Source: Haloarcula japonica DSM 6131 (GTDB taxonomy: Archaea > Halobacteriota > Halobacteria > Halobacteriales > Haloarculaceae). Taken from it: a DNA stretch of 64,000 nucleotides. Positions 9,321 through 17,457 of this stretch are shown in pieces; the stretch's first letter is position 1; every line of letters begins with the position of its first letter. Both the position numbers and the translations under genes were made by a program. The notes under the pieces are model-generated. The model did not search any database, was not told the DNA's origin, and saw nothing but the letters and a program-made list of their open reading frames with translations. The DNA lies in the NCBI RefSeq assembly GCF_000336635.1, contig NZ_AOLY01000002.1, forward strand, positions 40,233-104,232, given 5' to 3'.

Positions 9321-9492
9321 CGCACGTATCGCAGTCGGTGACGTCCCGTAGCGAGACAGTTTTGAACGGCCAGTCATCTCCGATAGCCGCTGTATCCGTG
9401 GTCGATCTAACGCCGGTGTCCCCGTCACTGTGAGCGGCAATCACTGCCGTCGGTACGCATGTTTTTACCATTTGAGCCGCTGCGTATTGGTA

Positions 9493-10209
9493 ATGAGGCC
9501 ACGAATCGCCCTGCTGAACGCGGCCCACGACGGCGAGGACAACCGCCGGAACTTCCGGCGGGAACTCGACGCCGACCTCGTGGAATACGACGTGACCGAG
9601 CGCGAACTGCCCGACACATTCGCGTTCGACGGCTGTCTGGTCACGGGCAGTCGCGCGTCTGTCTACTGGGATGAGCCCTGGATCCGGGACCTCGAAGCCT
9701 GGGTTACGGACGCAGTCGACCGCGACATCGCGTTCCTGGGCGTCTGTTTCGGCCACCAGCTGCTCGCACACGCACTCGGCGGCACCGTCGAGCCGATGGA
9801 CGAGTACGAGATCGGCTACCGGACCGTCGAACACGACGGCGAGAACGAACTGCTCGCCGGCGTCGACGAGTCGTTCACCGTCTTTACGACGCATTCGGAC
9901 CGCGTCGCCGAGGTGCCCCCGGGTGCGACCACGTTCGCCGAGAACGACTACGGCGTCCACGGGTTCCGGAAAGAGAACGTCTTCTCGGTGCAGTTCCACC
10001 CCGAGTATGACCCCGGAACGGCCGAGACGGTGACGAAAGGCAAGGACGAGCAACTCTCCGACGAGCGTATCGAGACGGTACTAGACGGCGTCACCGAAGA
10101 GAACTACCGCGCCGCCTGCGAGGCCAAGCAGCTGTTCGACAACTTCACCGAGTTCGCCGCGCGTCACGCGGATGGCGGGACCGGTGCTGCCGCCGCTGCT
10201 GACGACTAG
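9493..10209 (+). CDS. class I glutamine amidotransferase domain protein
   Basis: A 238-aa stand-alone class I glutamine amidotransferase, related to the GMP-synthase-associated and YvdE/GuaA-like hydrolases that release ammonia from glutamine or cleave gamma-glutamyl bonds. The triad is visible: nucleophile Cys in FLGVCFGHQLLAHALGG, and the His-x-Glu pair in VQFHPEYDPGT. The oxyanion region appears as GCLVTGSRASVYWDEPWI. Start is the ATG at 9493 (MRPRIALLNAAHDG); the frame runs further up but lacks family sequence. The Ala-rich tail is low complexity. The synthetase partner is not adjacent, so the acceptor substrate is unknown. Confidence 0.88.
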   Translation: MRPRIALLNAAHDGEDNRRNFRRELDADLVEYDVTERELPDTFAFDGCLVTGSRASVYWDEPWIRDLEAWVTDAVDRDIAFLGVCFGHQLLAHALGGTVEPMDEYEIGYRTVEHDGENELLAGVDESFTVFTTHSDRVAEVPPGATTFAENDYGVHGFRKENVFSVQFHPEYDPGTAETVTKGKDEQLSDERIETVLDGVTEENYRAACEAKQLFDNFTEFAARHADGGTGAAAAADD

Positions 10210-10232
10210 CTCATCGAAGTGGTTGTCGACAG

Positions 10233-10700
10233 TCAGGTGAATCGGCCGGTTTCGGCGTCACATTCCGCACAGCGTGTCACGAGCGCGTCGCGGTCGTCCG
10301 TCATCTCGACGTAGTTGTGCGTGCGGCCGCCACAGTCGTCGCAGTGCCGGAGCATATCCGTATCACCCATTTCCTGTGGTGCGCCGAGCGCAAGCGCGAC
10401 AACACGCTCGTCGCCCTCGTTGCGACCGCGTTGCCACTCACCAGGCGCAAAACGGATGGCCTCTCCGGCCTCGACGCGTACGTCGCCGTCCTCCGTTTCG
10501 AACGTCGCTGTGCCCGACTGAATGAGAAACACCTCCTCCTGGTTCGGGTGGCGGTGATAGCCGAAGCCGAAGGACTCGCCCGGTGCCAGTTCGTAGTGGT
10601 TCAGTGCGATATCATCGGTGCCGAGTGGACCAGCAAGCGCCCGCTTGACCGACGCCGGCCCCATCCGCGATTCGACGGCGTCGATGCTGACTTTCTCCAT
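10233..10700 (-). CDS. cupin domain protein with zinc-ribbon-like tail
   Basis: A 155-aa protein with a single cupin beta-barrel: GYHRHPNQEEVFLIQSG supplies the two His and Glu of motif 1 and FAPGEWQRGRNEG occupies the motif 2 region. The C-terminus adds a metal-binding ribbon: CDDCGG and CAEC (about residues 119-147). Start: two ATGs are possible (10709 and 10700); the second gives the familiar M-E-K-V-S-I-D start and lies 27 bp from the TTAACGG-type promoter element at about 10726. Function unknown; cupins may be sugar isomerases, dioxygenases or small-molecule sensors. Confidence 0.83.
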   Translation of the reverse strand: MEKVSIDAVESRMGPASVKRALAGPLGTDDIALNHYELAPGESFGFGYHRHPNQEEVFLIQSGTATFETEDGDVRVEAGEAIRFAPGEWQRGRNEGDERVVALALGAPQEMGDTDMLRHCDDCGGRTHNYVEMTDDRDALVTRCAECDAETGRFT

Positions 10701-10801
10701 GGTTGCCATGTACGGCGGGCAGTCCTTAACGGTTAGTCAGAGCGGTCACAACGGTGACACGCAGGAGACGCCACAGCAAAAGCAGAGAAACGGAGCGTCG
10801 G

Positions 10802-10966
10802 TCACTCGCGTCGGTCGATATCGAGTTCTTCGTCGAGGTCTTCGAGCCAGTCGGCGTCCTCCAGTTCCGCCATCTGTTCACGGAAGTGCGTCTTGCAGAC
10901 ACCGACCTTGACGCCGTCGTTCTCGACGGCGATGTCGGCTTCACGGTCGCAGTAGTGACACTGCAT
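10802..10966 (-). CDS. small zinc-binding protein (DUF6757-like)
   Basis: A 54-aa gene, easy to miss because it is so short. It reads MQCHYCDREADIAVENDG at the start with a CHYC knuckle and a second Cys/His pair in VGVCKTHFREQ, so four ligands for one zinc are present. The remaining tail is strongly acidic (ELEDADWLEDLDEELDID). I associate it with DUF6757, conserved in haloarchaea. A TATATAATTC element (10972-10981 on the reverse strand) just upstream fits a leaderless start. Function unknown; size and charge suit an RNA- or protein-binding adaptor. Confidence 0.8.
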   Translation of the reverse strand: MQCHYCDREADIAVENDGVKVGVCKTHFREQMAELEDADWLEDLDEELDIDRRE

Positions 10967-11020
10967 ACTTGAATTATATACCCGAACGACATTGAACCCT
11001 CGGGTTCCGTCTGCCGGTTG

Positions 11021-11797
11021 TCAGACACTGAGGGCTGTTTTGACCCGGTCCCAGGCAGCCGCGTCCAGGCCGGTGTCACCCAGCGTCTCGCCGTGAGCGT
11101 CGCTGCCGCCAGTCGGCACGAGGTCGTACCGCTCGACAGCGTCGTCGACGAGGCTGTCGTCGACCGTGCGACCGTACGGGTACCAGCGTTCGACGGCATC
11201 GAGTGACGCACACTTCGACAGCGCAGCCGCCGTATCGGGGTATCTGAACGGGTGCGCGAGGCCGACCAGCCCGCACGCGTCTGAGAGGACAGCACAGCCG
11301 TGCTCGAAAGACGGGACTTCCCGCGGGACGTAACAGGGGCAGTCATCGCCGATGAGTTCATCGAACGCCCCCTGAAAGGTGTAGTCCGACACCTCGGCGA
11401 TTGCGCGGGCGATATGGGGACGACCGAGGCCGTCGCGTGGCTCGACGGGTAGCGAGACGCCCAGGCGGTCCTCGACACACTCAATGATACGTGCGCCGCG
11501 CTCGCGGCGGTTCCGCTGGATGCGTGTACACTCGGCCCGGAGTTCCTCGGTCGGGTCAACGCCGTAGCCCAGCAGGTCAAGTCGCTGGGCCTCGGTCTCG
11601 ACGCGGAGTTCGATGCCGTGGAGAAGCCACACACCGTCTCGCTCGGTGACAGGGCCGTCGAGTGCAGGCTGAAGTCTGTCGTGGTCCGTGACAGCGACAA
11701 TCTCGACACCTGCTCGCTCGGCGGCCGCCGGGACCGCATCGAGCGTGAGTGTCCCGTCGGAGCGAGTAGTATGTACGTGTAAGTCAGCGACGACCAT
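11021..11797 (-). CDS. PHP-domain phosphoesterase
   Basis: A 258-aa PHP-family metal-dependent phosphoesterase of the TrpH/YciV (RNase AM, nucleoside 3-prime,5-prime-bisphosphatase) type. Metal ligands are visible in MVVADLHVHTTRSDGTL, then VAVTDHDRLQPA, GIELRVE, GLVGLAHPFRYPD and GGSDAHGE, the expected order of PHP motifs. The product is a little short of the usual 270-290 aa but all motifs are present. It is divergent from the DUF5789-like gene. The exact substrate cannot be read from sequence. Confidence 0.87.
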   Translation of the reverse strand: MVVADLHVHTTRSDGTLTLDAVPAAAERAGVEIVAVTDHDRLQPALDGPVTERDGVWLLHGIELRVETEAQRLDLLGYGVDPTEELRAECTRIQRNRRERGARIIECVEDRLGVSLPVEPRDGLGRPHIARAIAEVSDYTFQGAFDELIGDDCPCYVPREVPSFEHGCAVLSDACGLVGLAHPFRYPDTAAALSKCASLDAVERWYPYGRTVDDSLVDDAVERYDLVPTGGSDAHGETLGDTGLDAAAWDRVKTALSV

Positions 11798-11943
11798 ACC
11801 ACTTCCACATCCCCCAGCAGGAAGCCGCTTCTGGTCGAATCATGTGTCGTGGGCACACGAAACGTGAGTCCCTTATACGCATTAAGGGACATTATGATTA
11901 TCTATAGTGAAGGTTTATTATCGACCATGAACTTTCCCGAGAT

Positions 11944-12231
11944 ATGCGAATGCTAAGCAACGCGACGGACGCCTTCCAATCGTACGACTACCCGGTTTCC
12001 GCTGAAGAAATCATCGAGGGTGACGGCGACATGGAACTCGAACTGCCAAACGGCACCGAACGGCTGGGCGACGCGCTGAGCCGGTCAGCTCCGGAAACCT
12101 TCGAAAGCGCGGAAGACGCCGAGTTCGCGGCGTTCTCGGGTGTGTCGAGCAAGGCCATCGGCCGGAAGGGCTACTCCGACCGCGACCCGATCTGCATGGG
12201 TGAGGACGGCCCGGACGAAGTCTCCTTCTAA
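11944..12231 (+). CDS. conserved haloarchaeal DUF5789-like protein
   Basis: A 95-aa acidic protein with the family pattern LPNGTERLGDAL, FESAEDAEFAAFSGVS and the near-invariant tail AIGRKGYSDRDPI plus a final E-D-G-P-D-E-V-S-F. The family is restricted to haloarchaea and its function is unknown. The promoter is clear: GGTTTATTAT at 11912-11921, about 27 bp from the start, so the mRNA is leaderless. CTATAGTGAAGG immediately upstream of the TATA box shares the ATAGTGAA half-site seen in the palindrome at 3553. A hairpin with a T-run follows the gene. Confidence 0.8.
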   Translation: MRMLSNATDAFQSYDYPVSAEEIIEGDGDMELELPNGTERLGDALSRSAPETFESAEDAEFAAFSGVSSKAIGRKGYSDRDPICMGEDGPDEVSF

Positions 12232-12264
12232 CGGCCCAGAACGACCTGCAGTCACTCAGCTCTG

Positions 12265-12290
12265 GACGGGTTTCCCGTCTCCATCGTTTT
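12265..12290 (+). terminator. hairpin plus T-run after the DUF5789-like gene
   Basis: GACGGG (12265-12270), loop TTT, CCCGTC (12274-12279), followed by TCCATCG and a run of five T. Its position 33 bp after the stop codon suits a 3-prime end. Archaeal termination depends mainly on the U-run, so the hairpin may be incidental or protective. Confidence 0.4.
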
Positions 12291-12345
12291 TCACACAGAC
12301 GAGCAACAGCGCTATCGCTGTCGGTGAGTGCACACACTAGAGCGA

Positions 12346-12756
12346 CTATCTGTCGAGAAAGTCCGGCCTGTCGACAGCATCAGTGCTGTCGACTGACTGC
12401 CTGTCCAACAACTCCGAGGAATCGAGCGCCGACGGCAGGCCGTCACGGCCGCCAGTCGGTACGTCCGCTTCGTCGATGTACGTCTTCTCGCCGTTGATCA
12501 GATCGGCCCAGAGGGCGTCCCGGTCGGCGTTGGTCGTCTCCGCCGCTTCCTTCGCTTCGTTCCGCCCTTCGTCGTACGCGAGTTCGACCATGCTCTTGTG
12601 ATACGCCGAGTTCATCTCGGCGTAGATGGCTTCGAGTTCCTCGCGGTTGTACTCCCCGAGGCGCTCGGCGACGCCGATGGCGTAGGCCCGGTCGGTGGCC
12701 TCGTCCTTGTCGAGGCGTTCCCAGTCGGTCCCGAACTCGCGCTCGTAGCGGCTCAT
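12346..12756 (-). CDS. acidic partner protein of a KaiC-like ATPase, unknown function
   Basis: A 136-aa soluble protein I cannot assign to a named family. The first 80 residues are helical and highly charged (YEREFGTDWERLDKDEATDR, then YAEMNSAYHKSMVELAYDEG); the rest is acidic and probably disordered, ending A-V-D-R-P-D-F-L-D-R. Its start codon overlaps the stop of the upstream RecA-superfamily ATPase by 4 bp, which implies coupled translation and suggests that the two proteins work together. No catalytic motif, cysteine cluster or membrane segment. Confidence 0.72.
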   Translation of the reverse strand: MSRYEREFGTDWERLDKDEATDRAYAIGVAERLGEYNREELEAIYAEMNSAYHKSMVELAYDEGRNEAKEAAETTNADRDALWADLINGEKTYIDEADVPTGGRDGLPSALDSSELLDRQSVDSTDAVDRPDFLDR

Positions 12757-13466
12757 GACTCCACTTTCCGGTCAGGATGGACCTGCAGTCCGGCGTCGGA
12801 GAAGGATATCTGTCGGATGTCGCAGTCGATGGCGGTGCCCCGCATCTTGATGACCTGGACGCCGCGGGTCATGCTCCCGTTTTCGAGGAAGTTGTGGAAG
12901 AAGACGACGCCGTGGGCAAGGTAGTGTTCGTCGCTGTAGGACGATGGATCGGTCATCTCAGAGATGAGCAGCGTCGTCGCGTCCGTCTGTTTCAGCGCGG
13001 AGAGAAAGCCCGTGATCTCGTCTTCGACGTCGTTCATGAAATGCTGCAACAGCATGGTCGAGTCGATGACGACCCGCTGGATGTCGTTCTGTCTGATATA
13101 AGCGACGAGCCGGTTCGTCAGACCGCCTTCGCTGCCGAACTGCGTGATCGTTCGTTTCCCACTCTCGGTGACGAGGTTCAGGAACTGAATGGCGTCGGAC
13201 TGCATCGCGCGGTCGAAGCCGAAGTCGTAGCCGGCCATGTCCTGCATCAGCTCCGTCTTGGTCTCGTGCATCGTTACGTACAGGCACGTCTCGCCCTCTT
13301 TGACGCCCTGCGTGATGAACTGCGAACAGAAGGTGGTCTTCCCGCTGCCCGGCGGGCCGCTGACCACGTAGAGACGATTCGGGAGTAACCCCCCCTCAAT
13401 GAGTTCGTCGAAGCCGGGGACCCCACTAGAGAGACGCATATCAGCTATCTGAGTCCGTCTGGACAT
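12753..13466 (-). CDS. KaiC/RAD55-like RecA-superfamily ATPase
   Basis: A 237-aa single-domain ATPase of the KaiC/GvpD/RAD55 group used in archaeal signal transduction and gene regulation. Walker A is GPPGSGKTTF (about residues 38-47); the hydrophobic strand plus Asp of Walker B is in QRVVIDSTMLL; LSSGVPGFDELIEGGLLPNR is the typical N-terminus. Unlike RadA it has no helix-hairpin-helix, and unlike KaiC it has only one domain. Translation is coupled to the 136-aa acidic protein downstream. It may gate a regulatory event by nucleotide binding; substrate and signal are unknown. Confidence 0.85.
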   Translation of the reverse strand: MSRRTQIADMRLSSGVPGFDELIEGGLLPNRLYVVSGPPGSGKTTFCSQFITQGVKEGETCLYVTMHETKTELMQDMAGYDFGFDRAMQSDAIQFLNLVTESGKRTITQFGSEGGLTNRLVAYIRQNDIQRVVIDSTMLLQHFMNDVEDEITGFLSALKQTDATTLLISEMTDPSSYSDEHYLAHGVVFFHNFLENGSMTRGVQVIKMRGTAIDCDIRQISFSDAGLQVHPDRKVES

Positions 13467-13512
13467 ATGCTTTCACATTCTATTTTCACCGGTGATAACT
13501 CATTCGGCTGCG

Positions 13513-14220
13513 TCAGCGTTCGATAGCGCTGGGGTGGCTATCGGCCAGTTCGAGCAGTCGCTCCGTCCCGGTCCCGTCGAACCGCATCGGCCGTCGCCAC
13601 CACGGTCCCTTCCCCGAATCTGACGACAGTTCGGTGACAAGTCCGTTCGCATCGGTGCCGCCGCTCGGTGCCGACAGCGGGACCACTGTGTCGTACAGTC
13701 GTGACTCCTCGGCGTTGCCACGAATGAGAACACGAGCGTCGAAGGGGTCGCGTTTCACGTGAGCGTTCGAGACGAACTGGGCCTGTTCCTCGGTCGAGAG
13801 GGTGCGATACTCCTCACCCGAGACCGCATCGCGGGCGAGTCGGAAGTGGCCGATGACGTGAGCCCCCCACTCCGGCGAAGCCCAGGCCGGGCACTCGCCA
13901 GCTACCGATAGTGTCGCGTAGAAGAACAGGTAGTCGCCGGCCGACAGGTCCGAGAGTGGGCCGGCTTTCACGCCGTGTTCGTCGCCGTAGGTGTAGCGCT
14001 CGCCGCCGGCCTCGGGAAACTCCGGATCGAAGTGGACCGGTAGATCGGCCACCGCGGACACGTCGGTCCGCAGGTCGAGGTCGCCGTAGGTCGGCACGGG
14101 CTCGCTAGTCGATTTCGATTCAGGAATTGGGATATACTCGAATGTACCATCGGAGAACAGTGGCCCGCGAAAGCCGGGCTCGTTCGTGTTGGCTCCGACG
14201 TTGATAGCGACGCTTCGCAT
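13513..14220 (-). CDS. Nmad3-like putative nucleotide-modification protein
   Basis: A 235-aa protein whose start (VGANTNEPGFRGPLFSDG, then FEYIPIPES) matches the pattern I associate with Nmad3, a domain found in bacterial and phage operons for complex base modification. Other features: YGDEHGVKAGPLSDLSAGDY, LFFYATLS, GAHVIGHFRL, SNAHVKR and the conserved GKGPWWRRPMRF near the C-terminus. It appears as a lone gene rather than in a phage operon, and the neighbour upstream on the same strand is a hexapeptide acyltransferase. The biochemical activity of Nmad3 is not established. Family assignment rests on pattern memory, so moderate confidence. Confidence 0.62.
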   Translation of the reverse strand: MRSVAINVGANTNEPGFRGPLFSDGTFEYIPIPESKSTSEPVPTYGDLDLRTDVSAVADLPVHFDPEFPEAGGERYTYGDEHGVKAGPLSDLSAGDYLFFYATLSVAGECPAWASPEWGAHVIGHFRLARDAVSGEEYRTLSTEEQAQFVSNAHVKRDPFDARVLIRGNAEESRLYDTVVPLSAPSGGTDANGLVTELSSDSGKGPWWRRPMRFDGTGTERLLELADSHPSAIER

Positions 14221-14271
14221 ACCAGGGGTTCGGTCGGTGCGGCAAAAGGACTGCCGGCGCGCTGTCGCCGA

Positions 14272-15177
14272 CTACTCCCTGTCTGGCGGCGAGAGGTCCC
14301 GCTGGAACTCGTCGAACTGCTCCAGCCCTTCTGGCAGGTCAACGGGCAGTTGCCGCTCGGCGCGGCGGTCGACGTTCGCCCCTTCGATGGGTTCTGCGAC
14401 GGACTCCCAGCCGTCCTTGACGGTCAGGGACTTCGCCGGCGTGCCGGCGGCGATGTGGTGGGCGGGGATGTCTTTACCGGCGATGGACTTCGCCGCGAGG
14501 ATGGCGTTTTCGCCAATCTTGACGCCGGCCCGGACCATCGAGTCGTAGGTCAGACGCACGTCGTCCTCGATGATGGTGTGGTAGTTGTCGACATGGGTCT
14601 GGTCGACGGCATCGTGGTCGTGGCTGTAGACGTGAGTGTCATCGGAGATGGAGACACGGTCGCCGATAGTGAGCTTCCCGCGGTCGTCAAGATGGACGTC
14701 GTCGTGGACGACGACGTTGTCGCCGATCTCGATGTTGTGGCCGTAGGTAAAGGAGATACCCTTGAAGAAGCGACAGCCCTCGCCGCAGGACTCGAAGAGA
14801 TGGTCAGCGAGCATCCGTCGGAACCGGAGCGCGAACTCGACGTTGTCCGCCATCGGCGTCGCGTCGAACTGCCGCCAGAGCCACTGCAGATGCTTCGAGC
14901 GTTTGAACCGCTCCTCGTCTTTCTCGGCGTAGTACTCGCTTTCGAGGGTCGTGTTACAGGGATCATACCCCTGCAGCCGGACCCGCTCGGCCGGAGAGAT
15001 ATCCGCGCCGTCCTGCCAGCGCTCGTAGGCCTCCCGGTCGCCGTGGAGGTCGACCAACACGTCAGTGACAACATCGCAGGTGTCCTCGTCACCGGAGAGG
15101 CGCTCGTCGACCTCGTCGATAAACGCCCTGAGCCCCTCTTCGGCGAGCGGTGGCAGCGACACGTGACGCTTCGTCAT
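14272..15177 (-). CDS. hexapeptide-repeat acyltransferase (LbH family)
   Basis: A 301-aa left-handed beta-helix acyltransferase of the maltose/galactoside O-acetyltransferase type, using acetyl-CoA or a similar donor. The helix is built from hexads such as IEIGDNVVVHDDVHLDDRG, LTIGDRVSISDDTHVYSHD, IIEDDVRLTYDSMVRAGVKI and IGENAILAAKSIAGKDIPAH; the catalytic His is probably in YSHDHD. The N-terminal 100 residues precede the helix and are unusual in length. The open frame extends to 16047, but the ATG at 15177 (M-T-K-R-H-V-S-L) has a plausible promoter and correct codon character. It reads into the Nmad3-like gene after 51 bp. Acceptor unknown: sugar, antibiotic or nucleotide. Confidence 0.87.
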   Translation of the reverse strand: MTKRHVSLPPLAEEGLRAFIDEVDERLSGDEDTCDVVTDVLVDLHGDREAYERWQDGADISPAERVRLQGYDPCNTTLESEYYAEKDEERFKRSKHLQWLWRQFDATPMADNVEFALRFRRMLADHLFESCGEGCRFFKGISFTYGHNIEIGDNVVVHDDVHLDDRGKLTIGDRVSISDDTHVYSHDHDAVDQTHVDNYHTIIEDDVRLTYDSMVRAGVKIGENAILAAKSIAGKDIPAHHIAAGTPAKSLTVKDGWESVAEPIEGANVDRRAERQLPVDLPEGLEQFDEFQRDLSPPDRE

Positions 15178-15315
15178 GTCGAGTACGTGGCTTCGCGGGC
15201 AGATAGGGGTTTCCGTTACGTGAAACCTACCCAGTAACATCCGTGTCACGACACCGTGTGACACAGGATTCGGTGAGCAAGCCACAGTTAAGACGTCGCC
15301 GTTCCAGACGACGAC

Positions 15316-16329
15316 ATGGTCAGGTCGGACTTTATCATGGAGATACGGCGCTACATCGTCAATCCCGCCGAGCGCCGGCTGCGAGCGCCGTGGCGGGTCA
15401 CACTGTGGGTGTTTCTCGCCGGGTTCGGCCTCATCCTCCTTTCGGGGGTGATCGCAGTGGTGTCGTCGGTAGTGCGCGTGACACCGACGGTCGCCGTCGC
15501 GCGCCAGATCGCGCTTTTCGCTGCCGGAACTGTCGTCGCCATCGGAGTCGGCTATCTGCTTGATCGGCGGACGCTTCCGGACTACGGGCTGGGATTTGAC
15601 CACCAGTGGTGGCGCGACGCGGCTTTCGGCCTCGTGCTCGGAGTGGGACTTCCCACGCTCGTCCTGCTTATTGAGATGGCCGTCGGGTTCGTCACAGTCA
15701 GCGTCGCCCTCGCAACCGTCGACAGCGGGCCGCTCCCGCTGACTGCGTTCGGACCGCCGGTCGCCGTCCTTCTTCTGGGAGCCTTCTTCCTCGTTCAGGC
15801 GACCGCTGAGGAAATACTCGTCCGTGGCTATCTCCTGACGAACACGGCTGAGGGGCTCGCCGGCTGGGTGGGGAAGCGAGGCGCGGTCATCACTGCAACG
15901 GGACTGACGGGCGCACTGTTCGGTGTCCTCCACTGGACGAATCCCAGCGCATCGCTGCTCAGTGTGGCCAACATCACCCTCTACGGCCTCCTGCTCGGTG
16001 CGTGTTACGTCCTGACCGGGCGACTCGGGGTCGCCAGCGGTTTCCACATCGCCTGGAACTACACACTGGCACTGCTTGGCTTCCCCGTCAGCGGCCTCCG
16101 GATGGGCGTCGCCCTACTCTCGACGACTGCGACCGGCCCCGAACTGGTGACCGGGGGTGGGTTCGGTCCCGAAGGGGGACTCATCGCCCTGCCGCTGCTC
16201 GCCGTCGGCGGAGCCGGACTGTACTGGTGGGTCCGCCGGGAGTACGGTGCGGTCGAGTTGCTCGACGACATTGCGACCCCACAGCTCCGGGTTCGGACGC
16301 GGTCCGACACGGCAAACCAAGACGGCTAA
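15316..16329 (+). CDS. CPBP-family intramembrane metalloprotease
   Basis: A 337-aa, eight-helix-class membrane protein of the CAAX-processing/bacteriocin-tolerance (CPBP, Rce1-like) family. Motif 1 is ATAEEILVRGYLL (E165, E166 and R170 of the ExxxR type); motif 2 is FGVLHWTNP; motif 3 is GFHIAWNYT. These supply the Glu and His residues expected at the active site. ATG at 15316 or 15337 could start it. It is divergent from the acyltransferase gene. A second paralogue lies at 29236. Substrates of archaeal CPBP enzymes are largely unknown; anchoring or processing of membrane proteins is plausible. Confidence 0.9.
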   Translation: MVRSDFIMEIRRYIVNPAERRLRAPWRVTLWVFLAGFGLILLSGVIAVVSSVVRVTPTVAVARQIALFAAGTVVAIGVGYLLDRRTLPDYGLGFDHQWWRDAAFGLVLGVGLPTLVLLIEMAVGFVTVSVALATVDSGPLPLTAFGPPVAVLLLGAFFLVQATAEEILVRGYLLTNTAEGLAGWVGKRGAVITATGLTGALFGVLHWTNPSASLLSVANITLYGLLLGACYVLTGRLGVASGFHIAWNYTLALLGFPVSGLRMGVALLSTTATGPELVTGGGFGPEGGLIALPLLAVGGAGLYWWVRREYGAVELLDDIATPQLRVRTRSDTANQDG

Positions 16330-16353
16330 GTGGACAGCGCCGCTACGTCGGGT

Positions 16354-17457
16354 ATGGAATATGCGACACTCGGAAACTCCGGCGTCGAAGTCTCGGAAGT
16401 CGGGTTCGGTGCCTGGGTTGTCGGTACGGACTGGTGGGGCGACCGCACTCGCGACGATGCCATCGACATGGTCCAGCACGCGCTCGACGAGGACGTGACG
16501 TTCTTCGATACCGGCGACGTATACGGCCACGGCGACAGCGAGGAGATCATCGGCGAGGCGCTGGCGGAACACCGCGACGAGGTGACGGTGTCGACGAAGA
16601 TCGGCTACGATTTCTACAACAACCCACAGGCCGGCCACGGCGAACTCCCGAAGAAGGTCACGCCGGAGTGGGTCCACACCGCCGTCGACCGCTCGCTCGA
16701 CCGCCTCGGCATGGACCACGTCGAACTGCTGATGCTCCACAACGCTAACGTCGACGAGGTCGACGAAGACGTGCTGGAGGCGCTCGACGAACTCCGCGAG
16801 GAAGGCAAGGTCGAGGCCATCGGCTGGGCGCTCGGCCCCTCCATCGGCTGGCTCGCCGAGGGCGACGCCGCCGTCGCCAACGAGTTCGACGCGCTCCAGA
16901 CCGTCTTCAACCTCTTCGAGCAGACCCCCGGCCAGCACTTCATCGACACCATCCGTGAGCAAAACGCCGACACGTCGGTGCTCGCTCGCGTCCCCCATTC
17001 CTCGGGCCTGCTGAACGAGCAGGTCACCCCCGAGACGGAGTTCGAGGCCGACGACCACCGCGCGCACCGGCCGACGGAGTGGTACGAGACCGGCTTCGAG
17101 AAACTGGAGACCCTGCGGTTCCTCGAACGCGCGGAACAGCGTTCCGCGGAGGATTCGAGCGGCGAACAGCCGCGAGAACGCGACGGCGAGCGGACGATGG
17201 GCCAGGCCGCTATCCAGTGGCTCCTCTACCACGACGAGGTGGCGTCGGTCACCCCGACGTTCCGGACCAACGCCGACATCGACGAGTGGGCCGGCGCGTC
17301 CGACACGCCGCCGCTCAGCGACGAAGAGTACGACCGCGTGCAAGAGCTGTACCAGGACAACTTCGGCATCGACCGTGACGACGGGATGGACGCCCTGCGC
17401 TCGTCGGTCGGCGGTGCGGACCTCGAAGAGACGGGCATGAAATCTGCTGGGGACTGA
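16354..17457 (+). CDS. aldo/keto reductase (YhdN/Tas-like)
   Basis: A 367-aa AKR of the potassium-channel-beta/Tas branch. N-terminus MEYATLGNSGVEVSEVGFG; catalytic Asp/Tyr in FFDTGDVYGHGDSEEIIG; Lys in TVSTKIGYDF; active-site His in LLMLHNANVDEV. The region R-A-E-Q-R-S-A-E-D-S-S-G-E is a charged insertion before the final helices. The frame opens at a GTG at 16330, but the ATG at 16354 gives the canonical start. It follows the CPBP gene by 24 bp, so one transcript is likely. Downstream lies a 430-bp gene-free gap with inverted repeats. The physiological substrate is unknown. Confidence 0.88.
   Translation: MEYATLGNSGVEVSEVGFGAWVVGTDWWGDRTRDDAIDMVQHALDEDVTFFDTGDVYGHGDSEEIIGEALAEHRDEVTVSTKIGYDFYNNPQAGHGELPKKVTPEWVHTAVDRSLDRLGMDHVELLMLHNANVDEVDEDVLEALDELREEGKVEAIGWALGPSIGWLAEGDAAVANEFDALQTVFNLFEQTPGQHFIDTIREQNADTSVLARVPHSSGLLNEQVTPETEFEADDHRAHRPTEWYETGFEKLETLRFLERAEQRSAEDSSGEQPRERDGERTMGQAAIQWLLYHDEVASVTPTFRTNADIDEWAGASDTPPLSDEEYDRVQELYQDNFGIDRDDGMDALRSSVGGADLEETGMKSAGD

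Noticed and set aside
15178..16047. Reverse-frame extension of the acyltransferase to 16047
   Set aside because: Low-complexity charged sequence antisense to the CPBP gene; the ATG at 15177 has a promoter and correct family start.
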